DNA of 64,000 bases from Aplidium turbinatum (GCA_918807975.1 OU964922.1:5469501-5533500), one strand, 5' to 3'; positions 10,696-22,894 are shown, numbered from the stretch's first letter. Translations and numbers: made by a program. Notes: a model not told the origin generated them from the letters alone.

Positions 10696-11124
10696 AGGTT
10701 CTTTTTCGAGCCTTTTTCGTTTACAGTGTAGTAGCCTAGTAGAAAGTTGCAAATAATTGCTTTTCCTTCACTAACTTTATAGCATTTGTTGAGTTTTGAA
10801 GTTATAAGTTATAATATTTGAAGTTACATTATTTCAATTCTTTTCTGTTGTTAACAGTTTGCAGTGTTGATCTTAAATTCGGTTACTTTTGCACAAAAAA
10901 AAAATGTTACATTTGCAATTATTGCAAATTTTGTTAGTTTTTTTCGAAGTAGTATGCTTTGGAGTGTATAATTGTGAAATTGCAACACAGTAATTTGTTT
11001 CATAACCATATTCAAGAAAGATGTACAAATTAAAAGATAAAGCAATACCCTTTAACAGGCCGGGTCATTTGAGACCTAGATAGGTAATAACGGTTGGTGA
11101 AACACATAGGCGTTTAAGGGTTAA

Positions 11125-11479
11125 GAATATATTTTTTTTAATATTTTGAAAACCTAACAGCAAAATGGTTAGAAAGCCAGGTTAATCTAATTAAAAAATA
11201 TAGAGCCCAAAGTGTAGATGTTAACCTTATTGAAAACGAAACTTACATCTTTTACAACTTTACATGTGAAAATTTCGCCAGAACACATTCAAAGTTTTTA
11301 TTTAGAAGTTGATAGCAATGTAAACTACCACAAATTTTTTTTTAAATAAATTTATTTATTTAAAAAAATTTTCGTATTTCATGAACAAATATCAACTCAA
11401 CACAGAACGCTAAAAACCAAAATCAACACAAAAATTTGAAGAGCACAGAGAATAAGTTGTGTACTTAGTTTAATTTACT
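11125..11479. other. No gene recognised
   Basis: AT-rich spacer between two piggyBac-derived segments, with a poly-A/T palindrome near 11340-11370. Confidence 0.4.
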
Positions 11480-12450
11480 GCTTCACAGAAGTAGCCTGTG
11501 GCGATTCTGGAAAATAATGTTAGAGTGGTCTTCACACACATTCTCCAGACACTTGCAACAAGTAGTTTTGCGTTTCCGATTTCTACATCTCTTAAAAATC
11601 CAAACAAACTGCTATTTTTGAAAGGGGATGCATCTCCACTTTCTGCAGCTACATATCGCTTTCTGGCAGTTTGTTGAGGGTTGCTTGGAGCTTGCAGTAT
11701 GTCTACTTGTTTCAGTATGAATTTCTGGTAATAATTCTTTGGCAAGTTTAGAAAAAGAACTTCTTTTTTTACGGCTACTCTACTTTCCCTAACCTTTAGT
11801 TTTTGCCGCACAATAAACGCATTGAAAGCAGACACGTCAGCGTAGGCTATTCAACCATGTTGAAAAAGTGTTAGAAACTACCATTTAGTCATTTTCTTAA
11901 TTCTGAATGTTTTCATTATTTTGTCAACAAGGTGCATCTCGCTTTTAGTTTTGTGGCAGAACAAGATAACATCGGGCTTGTTTTTTTCAAGTTGTCACCA
12001 ACATCTGGTTTATCATGTGTAGGAAAGACTAGAAAGCGCTTACAACAGCATTTTTCCCTTACACTGTAGCCTACGAAGCAATCATTGCGTATTTTTGAAA
12101 TCCAGACAGGGAGCTTGTTACATTCTTCCCTCTTGCTTTTGTTAATTCCGGTCGTAGTTCTGACTTGTTTGTTTTTTATTGTGCAAACAATAATTGTTTA
12201 CGTTTTGCTTTGAAACTTTTTCAAACTAAGAACAAAATTCCTCATCTGGCAGCACTATGCTGCAGCAAAAATGGTTACAACTTCGTGGAAGTTGTCACTT
12301 GCATCAATTGTGATATCATAAACTTATAATGAATTCTATGTACGATTTTACATCGCTTAAGCATCTCAAATACTTAGCTCAAGAATACTTTCAAACAAAA
12401 AACAAGTTTATGAAAATTGGAGGTCCAACAGACCCCATTAGTAAATAATG
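11480..12450 (-). pseudogene. Decayed piggyBac transposase remnant
   Basis: Read on the minus strand, the segment has a degraded third-Asp region (KPDVILFCHKTKSEMHLVDK, near 11910-11970), then SAFNAFIVRQKL, then a Cys-rich terminus in another frame (TTCCKCLENVCEDH near 11530). The block order matches piggyBac transposases. Its sequence differs from the piggyBac elements at 3.2, 48.7 and 58.6 kb, so it is a separate and older family member. No clear termini were found. Confidence 0.55.
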
Positions 12451-12724
12451 CTAAATTTTTTTTTAGAACATTTTAGCATTTGACTAAGAGAGTGAGCTTA
12501 CCTCATCAAAAACATCTCATAAATAGTGAAAAAAGTCAAGGAAGACCATCTCTGACCCTTAACAGATATAAAAGATCTATCCACTCAAGAATGGGTTTAA
12601 AATCTATTGGACTTAACCGTAATCTAAGGGTTAAGCTAATGTTTAACTATTTTGTCGAAAACTAAACTGTCTTTATCTTCACTGCTACAAACGTAGTAGT
12701 TCCTGGTAATTAATTCAAGTAAAC
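12451..12724. other. No gene recognised
   Basis: AT-rich spacer. A TTAACCGTAATCTAAGGGTTAA stretch near 12610-12635 is shaped like weak piggyBac ends, but no element could be delimited. Confidence 0.3.
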
Positions 12725-13045
12725 ATGGTCAATAGCTCATTTGGTCAACGCGTGACTTTGTAAATGAATATGGTTCAAGGTCAAGCGGCGCTGGTTCGAC
12801 TCTCGGAGTGTGCGTTTGAGCAACGCATTCAAAAGACTGCTCTCCATTCAGCGCATCTACTGGATAAAATAATTCCCCCACAATAACACTTCAACAATCG
12901 GAAACTTCACTCTATCAATCTCAGTAGGCCTATCAGGCCCTGCGTCAAAAATCTCTACAAGTATGCAAAACTACCAGGAATAACCTATCAAGCCTTCGAC
13001 AGTCCGGGAGTTCGAGGATAAAGATTCGAAAACAAACCAACCATA
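12725..13045 (+). mobile_element. tRNA-derived SINE, copy 1
   Basis: The head resembles a tRNA gene: a degenerate A box (ATAGCTCATTTGGTCAACGC) and a B box GGTTCGACTC near 12793. A shared body (CTCCATTCAGCGCAT, GGAAACTTCACTCT) follows, and it ends AAACAAACCAACC. It matches the copy at 34804-35098 along its length. The cloverleaf is too degraded for a working tRNA. Confidence 0.75.
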
Positions 13046-13059
13046 ATATTGAATTTAGG

Positions 13060-13437
13060 CTTGGGTGCGGTTGAACAATCTTTGTACTGCTGTCGGACTC
13101 CAACATGCTCAAATAAGGTATGGCTCTATCCGCGATCTGTGAGTATGGAAAGAAGGAACAAACCGCAGACCACACCATCTGCGACTGTCCCATTTACCAT
13201 GCCCTAAATGGTGTGCGTGGTCTGCGAGAACTGGATGACGAATCTATTCATTGGCTGCTCGAGTGCTCGACACCTGCCCGAACATCCAGACCGCGTTGCC
13301 CAAGGGTGGTAAATGGCAGAGCCCTCGACAGCTGGAGTAGCGAAGAAGGTTCACACGAAGAAGTCGAAATGATGCCAATCCGTAGTATTAAGTTTTTAAG
13401 TTGTTTTAATAAAACAGTGTTGCAGCATATTGAATAA
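13060..13437 (+). pseudogene. LINE 3' end fragment (C-terminal domain)
   Basis: CEYGKKEQTADHTICDCPIY, then RELDDESIHWL, follow the pattern usual at the C-terminus of many jockey/CR1-like ORF2 proteins (C-CG-EQTADHI--CP, then LDDETI-WL). Only this tail is left, directly after the SINE. 5'-truncated copies are normal for LINEs. Confidence 0.6.
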
Positions 13438-13571
13438 AAATAGCCACTGGCCGCCACTTTAGATGCAACATAAATGATATTAAATGAAACTTATGCGTTG
13501 TGTTAAACAATTGGTGGGCACTGTAGAGGGCAGAGATTTTCAATGGCTTCTATCAAAAACTACAGTAAGTT

Positions 13572-13924
13572 TGTAAGATATTTTCTCTTCACTGCATAAG
13601 TTTTGAAGTTCACGTGTTTACGAGAGGCAATATATTGATAAATGCCCTTCTTTGACGGCATAGTAGCTTTCTCCTGGCGATTGATCAACCGCAATTGATG
13701 TACTGGAAAGTTGCTTAGCTTAAAACAATATAGAAAAAACACTTTATTTTGGAAAACATTTTGGTGATTTCATATGCCCTTGCAAAACACGGTGGCTCCA
13801 AGTTTATTGTGACGTAACAATTTATTGAAATCATCGCCCCTTGGGATCTTAGTTTATCGCGTACGGAAACAACATTCCATGATTCATCGAAAATATTGTG
13901 TTCGATTTGTTGCTTTTTTATTAT
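13572..13924 (+). repeat. 5' LTR of BEL/Pao A
   Basis: Starts TGTAAGATATTTTCTC and matches the 3' LTR almost exactly. Confidence 0.85.
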
Positions 13925-13929
13925 AATTT

Positions 13930-16900
13930 GGGAGGACCGTGTGGATTCTGGCACACCGAAGGTGCCGGACTGCCAGCCTGGTCTTGCGCTATCTGGTAGA
14001 GCGGATGCCAGTAGGCATGTGGGTCAGGTGGATCTCGGTACAGGAAAGGTGCCGGAATTCCAGCCTGACCGTTCTGTGACTGAAGTAGATAAAACTGTTC
14101 GCTTTCAGCCCTCGGATTCTGAAATTTTGCCTTGCATCGTGAAAGCTGTTGGCGAGGACATGTGCATGCCTAAGCCAGAGCACATGACATTTTCAGGCGA
14201 GCCAATTGAATATTGGACCTTTATTCGCCATTTCGAGACCCATTTGGAGAGTCGAGCTCACACCGATGGAATGCGAATGACTCTACTATTGCAGCAGTGC
14301 CGAGGGAAAGCCAAGCACTTAATCGAGCATTGTTCGATTATCGACTCCAGTGGAGGATACGCAGAAGCGAGGAAACTTCTGCACGACAATTATGGCGTGC
14401 CCCATATTGTCGCTAGGTCTTTCGTTACAAGGCTCATGGGAAGGCCTGATATAAAGAGCGAAGACGCGATGGGCATGCGCGACTATTCCCAACTCTTACG
14501 TCAGTGTTTACTGGTGCTAGGGAAGCTCGAAAACTTGGGCGACCTTAACACAGTGGATACCATGGTGATGTTGGCTGCCAAGTTGCCGATGGAAACGCAG
14601 AAGGGGTGGAGGCGCCGCACTGCTAACATTATGTTGCAGTCAGGCAGGCAAGCTACATTTAACGACTTTGTAGGGTTTGTGGAAGAAGAATCGAGGGTAT
14701 TAAACGCTTTTGGAGGTTTACTGTGCAGGTCGGTGAAACGAGATCAAAGGGTCCCTGCCAGCCCCCGATATACTCAGAAGAGCTCTTGTTCTGCCGTTGA
14801 AGCGGCGGTTGCTTCACGGCCGAGGATGGCATGCTACCTTTGCAACGGACCGCATCTTATAGGTAGATGCAATGAATTCCTAAAAAAGTCAATTTCTAAT
14901 CGCAGGGACTTCATCAGACATAAAGGAAGGTGTTACAACTGCTTCAGCGACAAGCACGTTGTCAGGTCTTGTGATAGACCGCCGGCTTGCACAGTAAAGG
15001 GTTGTGGACGTCGCCACAACACTCTGCTTCACGAGGAAATGAGACCTACTGGCCCGAGGCAGCAGCTTGGCTTTTCACGAGGTCCAAGTAACAATGATCA
15101 AACCATAGGAAATAGCAACAATGGCAGGCCAGCCACCATTGCTAAGTGCGAAACGCTGCTGGAGGGACGGAAGAATTTCTTTTTCTGCGTTATCCCGGTC
15201 AATGTTTATAACGGAAATAAATGCTTGACCGTTAACGCATTTTTAGACACAGGAAGTGACACCACGTTTTGCACCACGTCACTGGTCAAGAGATTGGGTT
15301 TAAGAGGTCAGCCAGACAGAATCCAATTGACAGCTGTTGGCCAAAGGCCGAGATCGATCGATTGCCAAAAAGTAGATTTTAAAATTCGGCCGCTAGATGA
15401 CAGTGATGAGCAGGAGATTAGACAAGCGGTGTCGCTGGACGATTTGGCGTTCAGAACCAATCGTCCATTAACGGATTCAGATCTAGAGTCATGGCCTCAC
15501 TTGAAGGGTATCCAATTTCCTCACCTGGATACTGAAGAGGTTGCATTGTTGATTGGCACTGACGTCCCATACGCTCATAGGAATTTGGATTCTAGGTTTG
15601 GAGGGAGAAGACAGCCCTGTGCAGTGAAGGCTCCTTTAGGTTGGAGTGTGATAGGGCCCGGAATCGAGCAGCCAAACTCAAAATTGGCAATGGTCAACCG
15701 AATATGCCAGAGCCAACTACAGAATCGCCCGATGATTTCCCGAGACTTGGATTTCCCTACCTCAGTGGAGGACAGGAAGGTTTTAGCTCTTATGAGGTCC
15801 ACAGTGATACATGACGAAGGACACTATTACTTGCCTTTGCCATGGCGTCTTGGAACAGAGTTGCCGCATGGCAGTCTGCACATGGCAGAGAATCGACTAA
15901 GGTCTCTTAAAAGACGGTTACAAGGAAACAGCACACTTTACAAAGAATATACTAACAAAATTAAAGATTACTTAGATAAGGGCTATGCAGAGAAGGTCCG
16001 TGATAAGGAGAACACAGATGCGGCATGGTATCTTCCTCATCATCCAGTCTTCAACCCAAACAAGCCAGGTAAATTAAGAATTGTCTTTGATTGTGCGGCC
16101 CAACATAGAGGGACGTCACTGAACGATACTTTGTTGCAAGGGCCAGATCTAACTAACAGTCTGATTGGAGTATTGACAAGGTTTCGGTTGGATCCGGTCG
16201 CTCTGATAGCTGATGTTGAAGCTATGTTCCACCAAGTCCGCGTGCAAAAGCAAGATGTCGACGCATTGAGATTTCTTTGGTGGCCCGATGGAGATTTGTC
16301 TAGATCGCGCGTTCCTCACCGCATGTTAGTGCACCTTTTTGGAGCCACCTCTTCCCCTAGTTGTGCTGGTTTCTGTCTTAAACAGGTGGCAAAGGACTTC
16401 GGAGGTAAGATTGACCCTAAAGTCTCCCAGGTGGTCAACAGGAATTTCTATGTGGACGATTGCTTGACCTCCACACAGACTCCAGAAGAAGCTATTGACT
16501 TAATGGACCAATTACGAAAAATGATGCAACTGGGCGGATTTCGTTTGACCAAGTGGCTATCCAACAACAAGGACGTGATCGAAAGAATTCCGGAGGAAGA
16601 ACGAGCTAAGTCAATTGTTAATTTCAATAAAGGTAATCTTGAAGAGGAAAATGAACGTGTGCTAGGGGTTAGCTGGTCATTGTTGGACGATAAGTTCGGT
16701 TTCAACGTTATAGACGTTATGAGAGGACGTTTATACACTCGACGAAGCATCTTATCCGCTGTATCAACTCTTTATGACCCCCTCGGGTTCGTAGCTCCCG
16801 TAATCCTTGTTGCACGCATTTTGCAACAAGACTTGATAAAAAAGGGCTTGGGGTGGGATACACAATTGCCCCAAATTGACGTAGACGAATGGAGGGAGTG

Positions 16901-19050
16901 GTTCTCTCAACTTTCCGAATTGCAAAGTGTTACTTTGCCGCGCTGTTTAAAGCCATTGCAATTCGGCAAGGTAAAAGAATACCAACTACATCATTTTTCG
17001 GATGCTTCTAGCCATGGCTATGGCGCTGTATCATATTTGCGCCTCATCAACGAAAAACATGACGTCCACTGTGCCTTTCTGTATGGAAAGGCTAGAGTTA
17101 GCCCCCCAAAAACGGAAAGCATTCCACGTCTTGAGTTGGCAGCAGCAGTGCTCTCTGCCGAGAATGATGAATGGATTAGAAAGCAATTAGACCTTCCAGA
17201 TGTGAAATCAATATTTTGGACTGACTCTTGTGCTGTGCGCCTAAGTATATGTAACGAAAGCAAGCGCTTTCCAGCGTTTGTTGCGAATAGACTCGCAAAA
17301 ATTCATCGACAGTCCGAGCCATGCCAATGGAAACACGTAAACACGCGTTTCAATCCTGCAGATGTTGCATCTAGAGGCCTGTCTGTGAAAGAACTCGTTA
17401 AGTCCAGATAGCTTGTTGGACCCGAGTTTTTGTGGTGTGACGAGACTGCTTGGCCACAGGCGCCAGAGAAAAAAGACGCGATGCTGCCTAAAGAATTTCT
17501 CCCTGTAGAACAGAAACGAATTATCAATGCTTGTGAGAGCAGTGACACGGATTTGATTTCAAATTTAATCGATAGGTATTCTTGCTTGGAGAAGTTGAAA
17601 GTGTCAGTGGCATGGCTTTTGCGCTTTAAGGCCTTTCTTAAATCAAAAGACTCTGTTAGCACGTCAAAGCTGACAGTAGATGAGCTAAACTTTGCAGAAA
17701 TCTCCTTAATCAAACTCGAGCAGCATCGCGCATTTTCACCCGTTATTAAGATATTGCAAAAGGAAGAGCCACTTACTACACGAGCCGTACGGCGTGAATT
17801 GAAGAAATCGGACCAAGCCAAATGTTTGAACAAGCTCAACCCAATCTTAAATGAAGGCATCCTAAGGGTAGGAGGACGCCTGGAGAATGCAGCAATTTCC
17901 TTCGATGTTAAACATCCGATTATTCTCCCGTACTCGAGTCAATTAACAGATTTGTTTATTTTGAAGCACCACCATGGAGTTGGGCATGCAGGAATATCAC
18001 ACACTTGGACGTCTTTGCGCGAGCGGTTTTACGTTCTTAAGGGTTGCACCGCTGTGCGCAAAATAGTTAACCGCTGCGTCACCTGCCGTAAGTTCAATGC
18101 GCCCAGAGGAGAACAGAAGATGGCTGATTTACCTGCTGCTCGTCTACGCTCTGATGAACCTCCTTTCAGTTCTGTTGAAATCGACTACTTCGGACCCTTA
18201 ATGGTTAAGCAGGGAAGGAGCATGGTAAAAAGGTATGGATGCATTTTCACTTGCTTAACTATGAGGGCAGTCCACTTAGAGACTGCCAATGACATGTCTA
18301 GTTGTCTACTGACGCATTTCTTAATGCTTTTCGACGATTCGCTGCCAGACGGGGAAATCCTAAGGAAGTGTTTAGTGATAATGGCACCAATTTTGTCGGT
18401 GCACATCGCGTATTGAAGGATTGTTTGAGATCTTTACAGGACCCCAGCACTGAACAATACTTTCGACGAAAGGCCATGAGGTGGAATTTCAATCCACCAG
18501 AGGCGTCTCACTTCGGAGGCGTCTGGGAACGAATGATCCGCTCGGTTCGACGGATTCTCGACTTTATGCTCTCCAAGTTCGGCACACTGACGGACGACAC
18601 GCTGAACACCTTCATGATTGAAGTGGAAAACATCCTGAACTCACGACCGCTGGTTCCAGTGAACTACAATTCGACGGATCAACAACCACTGACACCAAAT
18701 CATTTATTACGACACAATTTGGAGAGTGATCCTCCAATGCTTTCCGAAAAGGCCAACGAAAAAGACTGCTATGCGCGACGGCAATGGCGAAGAGTTCATT
18801 TCCTAGCCGATGAGTTCTGGCGAAGGTGGAAAAAGGAGTATCTACCGACAATCGCTTTGAGGCAAAAATGACCAGACCGAAAATGCAACTTCGAGACGAA
18901 TGACGTTGTCTTAATTGTTGACGATAATTTTCCACGACGACGTTGGACTATGGGAAGAATCCTTCATACATATCCAGATAAGCACGGAGTAGTGCGACAA
19001 GCAGATGTTCGAGTCGGTACCGGCATCCTGAGAAGACCGATTGCAAAGCT
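13930..19050 (+). pseudogene. gag-pol region of BEL/Pao A
   Basis: Domains in order: DUF1759-type Gag (about 14170-14680), zinc knuckles (about 14830-15040), retropepsin-like DUF1758 with DTGS (about 15245), reverse transcriptase with a YVDD box (16449-16460), RNase H starting HFSDASSHGYGAV (about 16990), integrase with HHCC zinc finger (about 17965-18090), DDE core (DYFGPL, then SDNGTNF) and GGVWERMI, then a DUF5641-like C-terminus. This order is diagnostic of BEL/Pao. Broken fossil copy with about three breaks. Confidence 0.9.
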
Positions 19051-19471
19051 GTGACTTATCTGCAAGCCAGCTGAGGCCTCAGATGATCCTGCTATCGACA
19101 CAAATACTGTATAGATCGAAGAAGTGCAAGAACTGCATTTTCATGCGCTTCTACGAAGCAATTGCCTGTATTTGAGGGCAAATAATAGACGCTTTGCTGA
19201 TTTTATGAACGCTCTGCTGATCCGTTGCTGTGGGAACCCGATGTACCGGAAGTCAATTGTGGATTGTATTTTTCGCGGTATCTACGCATTGTCGTTCCTG
19301 CATGCGGTGTGGAGACAACAATGAGTAGATACATAGTGTTTTGTATTTGTGTTTTATGGCTCGCATCAGTGTTGCAGCCGTAGAGTTTTTGCCTTTAACC
19401 TTTGTAATTGCGAAAATATCTTGTTTCACGTTAAAAATAGGCTTGCATAGTTTTCCTATTTTTGGAGGGAG

Positions 19472-19824
19472 TGTAAGATATTTTCTCTTCACTGCATAAG
19501 TTTTGAAGTTCACGTGTTTACGAGAGGCAATATATTGATAAATGCCCTTCTTTGACGGCATAGTAGCTTTCTCCTGGCGATTGATCATACGCAATTGATG
19601 TACTGGAAAGTTGCTTAGCTTAAAACAATATAGAAAAAACACTTTATTTTGGAAAACATTTTGGTGATTTCATATGCCCTTGCAAAACACGGTGGCTCCA
19701 AGTTTATTGTGACGTAACAATTTATTGAAATCATCGCCCCTTGGGATCTTAGTTTATCGCGTACGGAAACAACATTCCATGATTCATCGAAAATATTGTG
19801 TTCGATTTGTTGCTTTTTTATTAT
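19472..19824 (+). repeat. 3' LTR of BEL/Pao A
   Basis: Near-identical partner of 13572-13924, followed by AAGTT. Confidence 0.85.
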
Positions 19825-19829
19825 AAGTT

Positions 19830-21594
19830 GGGAATTTCAAAACATGTAAAAATTTATCTTAAATAAGCCCACTTGTGCCTGAAATATTATCAGACAATTT
19901 GTAGCCAAGTGTGGACAAGAGTTCTGTTCAACTGTGAACTTGGGTTTGTGACTACGTTGTGTCAGCCAGTTCGGACTTATTTAGTAAGTCGAGATTTGTA
20001 GAATATCGACAAGCAGCTTTAAAGAGATTGCTTCGAATGTGAGTACAAATTGATTGCTAATTTATAAATTTAGCCTTTGCCATGTGTTAATCGTCTGACA
20101 TATCTAAGCTGAACATATCTATCACTATCACTATCAGTTTTGTGCGCGCTGTGTTCACTTGTAAAAGGGCTTACTTAATGACCCAGTTTTATTGCGCATT
20201 ATCTACGTATCGTAACGCGTTATTTTCATTTGTTATAGCTGAATTGTAACCGCATTGGAATCCTGTGTAAAGAATTTCAGACTGTAGCTGTTGCCGAAAT
20301 TCACCGGCTTACTTGGCAAAAATTGGTATGGACATTTTAATTATGTGAAATTTATTGCTGATTTAATGTATTGTTATTCACACTATCTGTCTGTAAAGCG
20401 CTAAAGGTCGACGCATATTCACGATGGATGTAGCAATGTAAAAACTCACATTAATCATTATTGCCTTGTAGTTTTAGGCAAATGCGTGATTTGTGCTTTT
20501 ATGTTATTTCAGAAAACGACTTCTCTTGTCACTGTTCCTGTTCTGTTCGCTCGGAATTGTGGTTTGAGAGACTGTTGACAAAAACGTCAAGTATCATTGT
20601 AATTTTGCTCCAGTTAAATAAACTATTTCCATTTATATTCGACAACAGTCGGATTGCCTTTGCGGTCGAGCCTAGTGATATAGGAGAATATCACAAAGTT
20701 AGTAAAATCCTTTATTGAAAAATTCGTATTCTGCCAACATTTGTAAAAGAAAAGCATCACTCAATTCCCAGCTACGTGCTGCTTTAAATAGAATACAATG
20801 TAAAAATTTGAAATAGACCTATTCAAAACACTTTTGTTTTGTAACAAAACTGAGATATTCGCAGCATGACTGGTTTTGCTAGAAAAGCAAGAATATTGAG
20901 GTTTAAACATTGAATAATATTGCTTCTTCAAGTTTGAAAGAATATTGTATGAAACCTTAACAACTTTGCAAGAAAGACAATTATTGGCTATTGAAACTGG
21001 AACAATTTCGCAATGAACATGTGAAAAAGGAACAAAGATAAAAAAGTTTAAAACAAGATTGTACTGTGGAAAAAAAAAAGTGTCATTTCAAACTACAAAC
21101 TCAATATTTGCAGCAGCAGATTATTTACGATTTGGAAACATTTTCTACCTTCAAGTTTTCGAAAATGTTTGTTATAATCAAAATGTAACTAGTTGATATC
21201 GGATCAAGGTGAAATATCTTGAAAATTTTTAATGATAATACTGCATAGGCATTTTGTCATGTTATTGTTCAAGTTCACAAAGTTCAAAATAATTAGTAGT
21301 TACGATTTATCAGCCAATTTCTGTTTTTAATGGTCAACAATTATGATAATTTTAATGCGTTTTTTCAAGATGACAGTGTGTCAAATCAGCAATAAAAAGC
21401 ATCACACATAGATTATGACACGGGTCTTATTTCAAAGAGTGAAACATGTGAGCTTTTTAAAAACAACATAGAATTTGCAAGGAATTTTTTCACTAAAAAT
21501 TAAATAACAAAAGAGGGATTACTTTCACCTAAAAAACTATCAAAAATTGCATTGGTAGCCTACACATGTCATCATATAAAATAAGTCAACTCAC
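19830..21594. other. No gene recognised (probable intron or flank)
   Basis: AT-rich DNA. The second half of the C-type lectin domain that should follow the exon at 21595-21791 was looked for on the minus strand and not found here. Confidence 0.4.
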
Positions 21595-21791
21595 ATAATC
21601 CTCGGTTCCAAATGCTTCTCTTGCTAAACTTTCAATCTCTTCCTGTTGAGTGTAGTTTCTCACAAGTGCCAAGTCTGAGTCGAGTGATTGGCATAGTTCC
21701 TGTGATATATTGACGTTCTGTATCCAGATCGGTTTATTGCGAATGTGGTAAACACAAGAACCACGTCGTGTTGGTGGAGGAAGAAAACGTG
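21595..21791 (-). CDS. Exon: N-terminal half of a C-type lectin domain
   Basis: Minus-strand exon of 197 bp between a TTTCTTTCTTCAG acceptor and a GTGAGTTG donor. It encodes RGSCVYHIRNKPIWIQNVNI followed by SQELCQSLDSDLALVRNYTQ and QEEIESLA. This fits the first half of a C-type lectin fold: first Cys, aromatic and Trp positions, a second Cys, then the LA-x-V-x(5)-E pattern. It begins in phase 1, compatible with the EGF exon at 22769-22894 upstream on the same strand. The carbohydrate-binding half (EPN/QPD, WND) lies outside what I can see, so ligand type cannot be judged. Likely a secreted or cell-surface protein. Confidence 0.65.
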
Positions 21792-22439
21792 CTGAAGAAA
21801 GAAAAGCTATTATCAAACATATATTTTTGTTTTAAAGAAGTAAGAGTTTGGTTGACGAAGTACATCACTGACTATTTTCAATTTACAGAAACGTATTCTT
21901 TGATTGCATTAACTCTAGAAGCCCTGAAATATTTCCCTACCTATAAGGACAACAGCGGTCATTTTTGCCTGGTTGTATGAAACTCGTTTTTTTTGTGTTT
22001 TTTCTTTATTTTTGTTCAAACATTGATATTTGTACAAAGATATACAAAGATGTGTACCGACTGCAGCTTTGCATTTGTACACTTTTATGTTATTATTTAA
22101 TGCATTCCAGTACCCTAACATTCAACTTGTAACCTTCATTTCGTCTGGCAACACTGGCGCAATCATACACATTCTGACGTCACATCGCATATAAGTTGAT
22201 TCGGGTGTGCTGTATCGCTCTTTTAGATCAACATACTTCTGGCGGAAGGGCGTGACGTTTCTAGCTCTGCTCTGATTGCTTCAACACGTGGCGCAATTCA
22301 AAAATGTACTTTCTGACATCAACGGCTGTTTAATCTCAGCTCCAAACCAGAAACGCAGCTATCATCAAATCAAGCCAGAACGTCACAGATGTACAAGATA
22401 TACAAAAAAACATTGTTCGAACATTAGAAATCCACTTAT
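21792..22439. other. Short intron segment, no further exon seen
   Basis: Intronic DNA between the lectin and third EGF exon of the minus-strand gene. No transposon borders were identified here. Confidence 0.4.
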
Positions 22440-22761
22440 CACGCACCGGTCATTTTTGACCGGTCAGGGCTTATAAGTAGATGTGTGAAATGCTCTGTTT
22501 GCGTAAGTTCTAATGAAAAATGATTACAGCTACTAAAACTTTCGTTAACGTGCTGGTAGGTTTATATCGATTTTTGTAGTTAGTATCTTTTTCGTCCCGG
22601 ACGCGTTAATGACGAAAAATAAAATGATTGATTGATTGATTTATCAAAAGTTAGGAAAACTCAATTAGTATAAGACCAAGCAAATCGCAAGAACGCCAAA
22701 AATATGAAGCGCCAAAACTCAAAACCAGTCAAAAATGACCGGTCAGGGCTTCTAGTGTTAA
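22440..22761. mobile_element. Decayed TTAA-type transposon end and LINE/SINE-like tail
   Basis: The minus strand from 22761 reads TTAACACTAGAAGCCC then TGACCGGTCATTTTTGAC, a typical piggyBac-type terminus. A related GACCGGTCAGGGCTT sits at about 22457 in the same orientation, so the unit is rearranged. Between them GACGAAAAATAAAATGATT followed by TGATTGATTGAT resembles a retroposon tail. Borders are uncertain. Confidence 0.4.
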
Positions 22762-22768
22762 TGCTCAC

Positions 22769-22894
22769 ATGTTTCGCAGTTCAATCCTGTAAAAAATTTG
22801 ATACACGTGCAGTTGTAGTCATTGGAGCATCCATTAACAGGATTACATGTTCCTCCATTTTGACAAGGTGATGAATCACATGATTGTCTAGTAC
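22769..22894 (-). CDS. Exon: EGF-like module 3 (8-Cys variant)
   Basis: A 126 bp minus-strand exon with acceptor ATCATTTCAG and donor GTGAGC. The translation starts TRQSCDSSPCQNGGTCNPVN, contains GCSNDYNCTC and ends GLNCET. It is symmetric phase 1: it begins with GT and ends with T, so joining to a like exon makes a TGT (Cys) codon. Besides the six canonical EGF cysteines there is one extra Cys before the fourth and one at the junction. Same gene as 21595-21791, 32314-32439 and 53949-54071; extracellular. Confidence 0.8.

Larger units (their letters stand above)
4595..10728 (+). mobile_element. 6.1 kb TA-flanked DNA element with tandem-repeat ends and a spliced gene
   Basis: The terminal inverted repeats are about 20 bp and start CACTGTAAA, with TGAAAAAGG or CGAAAAAGG following; TA lies at both borders. 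Inside each end are tandem arrays rich in AGAACC/GGTTCT: 143 bp units on the left, 69 bp and 63-74 bp units on the right. The core holds a multi-exon gene on the plus strand and an inverted copy of its last exon near the left array. No transposase catalytic domain is recognisable. The CACTG termini and subterminal repeats resemble CMC (CACTA/Chapaev) elements, but the superfamily is unresolved. It is nested in a piggyBac element. Confidence 0.7.
3227..11120 (+). mobile_element. piggyBac element carrying two nested insertions
   Basis: TTAA occurs at both borders (3223-3226 and 11121-11124). The ends are inverted repeats beginning CCCTTAAACGCCTATGTG. A subterminal GGGTCTCTAGAGACCC palindrome lies near 3422. 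A transposase remnant is at about 3600-4560. Removing the hAT MITE (3759-4010) and the large element (4595-10728) leaves only about 1.5 kb, so this is an internally deleted copy. Confidence 0.8.
13572..19824 (+). mobile_element. BEL/Pao LTR retrotransposon A, recent, broken
   Basis: Two 353 bp LTRs (13572-13924 and 19472-19824), differing at only about two positions, enclose about 5.5 kb of gag-pol. AAGTT flanks both outer ends (13567-13571 and 19825-19829). Near-identical LTRs mean a recent insertion. The coding region looks nearly full length but has roughly three breaks. It lies in the same flank as the minus-strand lectin gene and in the opposite orientation. Confidence 0.9.

Noticed and set aside
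10093-10756. Long open frames on both strands with a 23-residue repeated peptide
   Set aside because: They result from the 69 bp array length being divisible by three. Both strands are open, there is no start context, and the repeat is a transposon-end array.
20461-20718. Cys-containing small open frame near the lectin exon, considered as the missing lectin half
   Set aside because: It is on the opposite strand to the lectin exon and lacks the WND and Cys pattern of the lectin C-terminal half.
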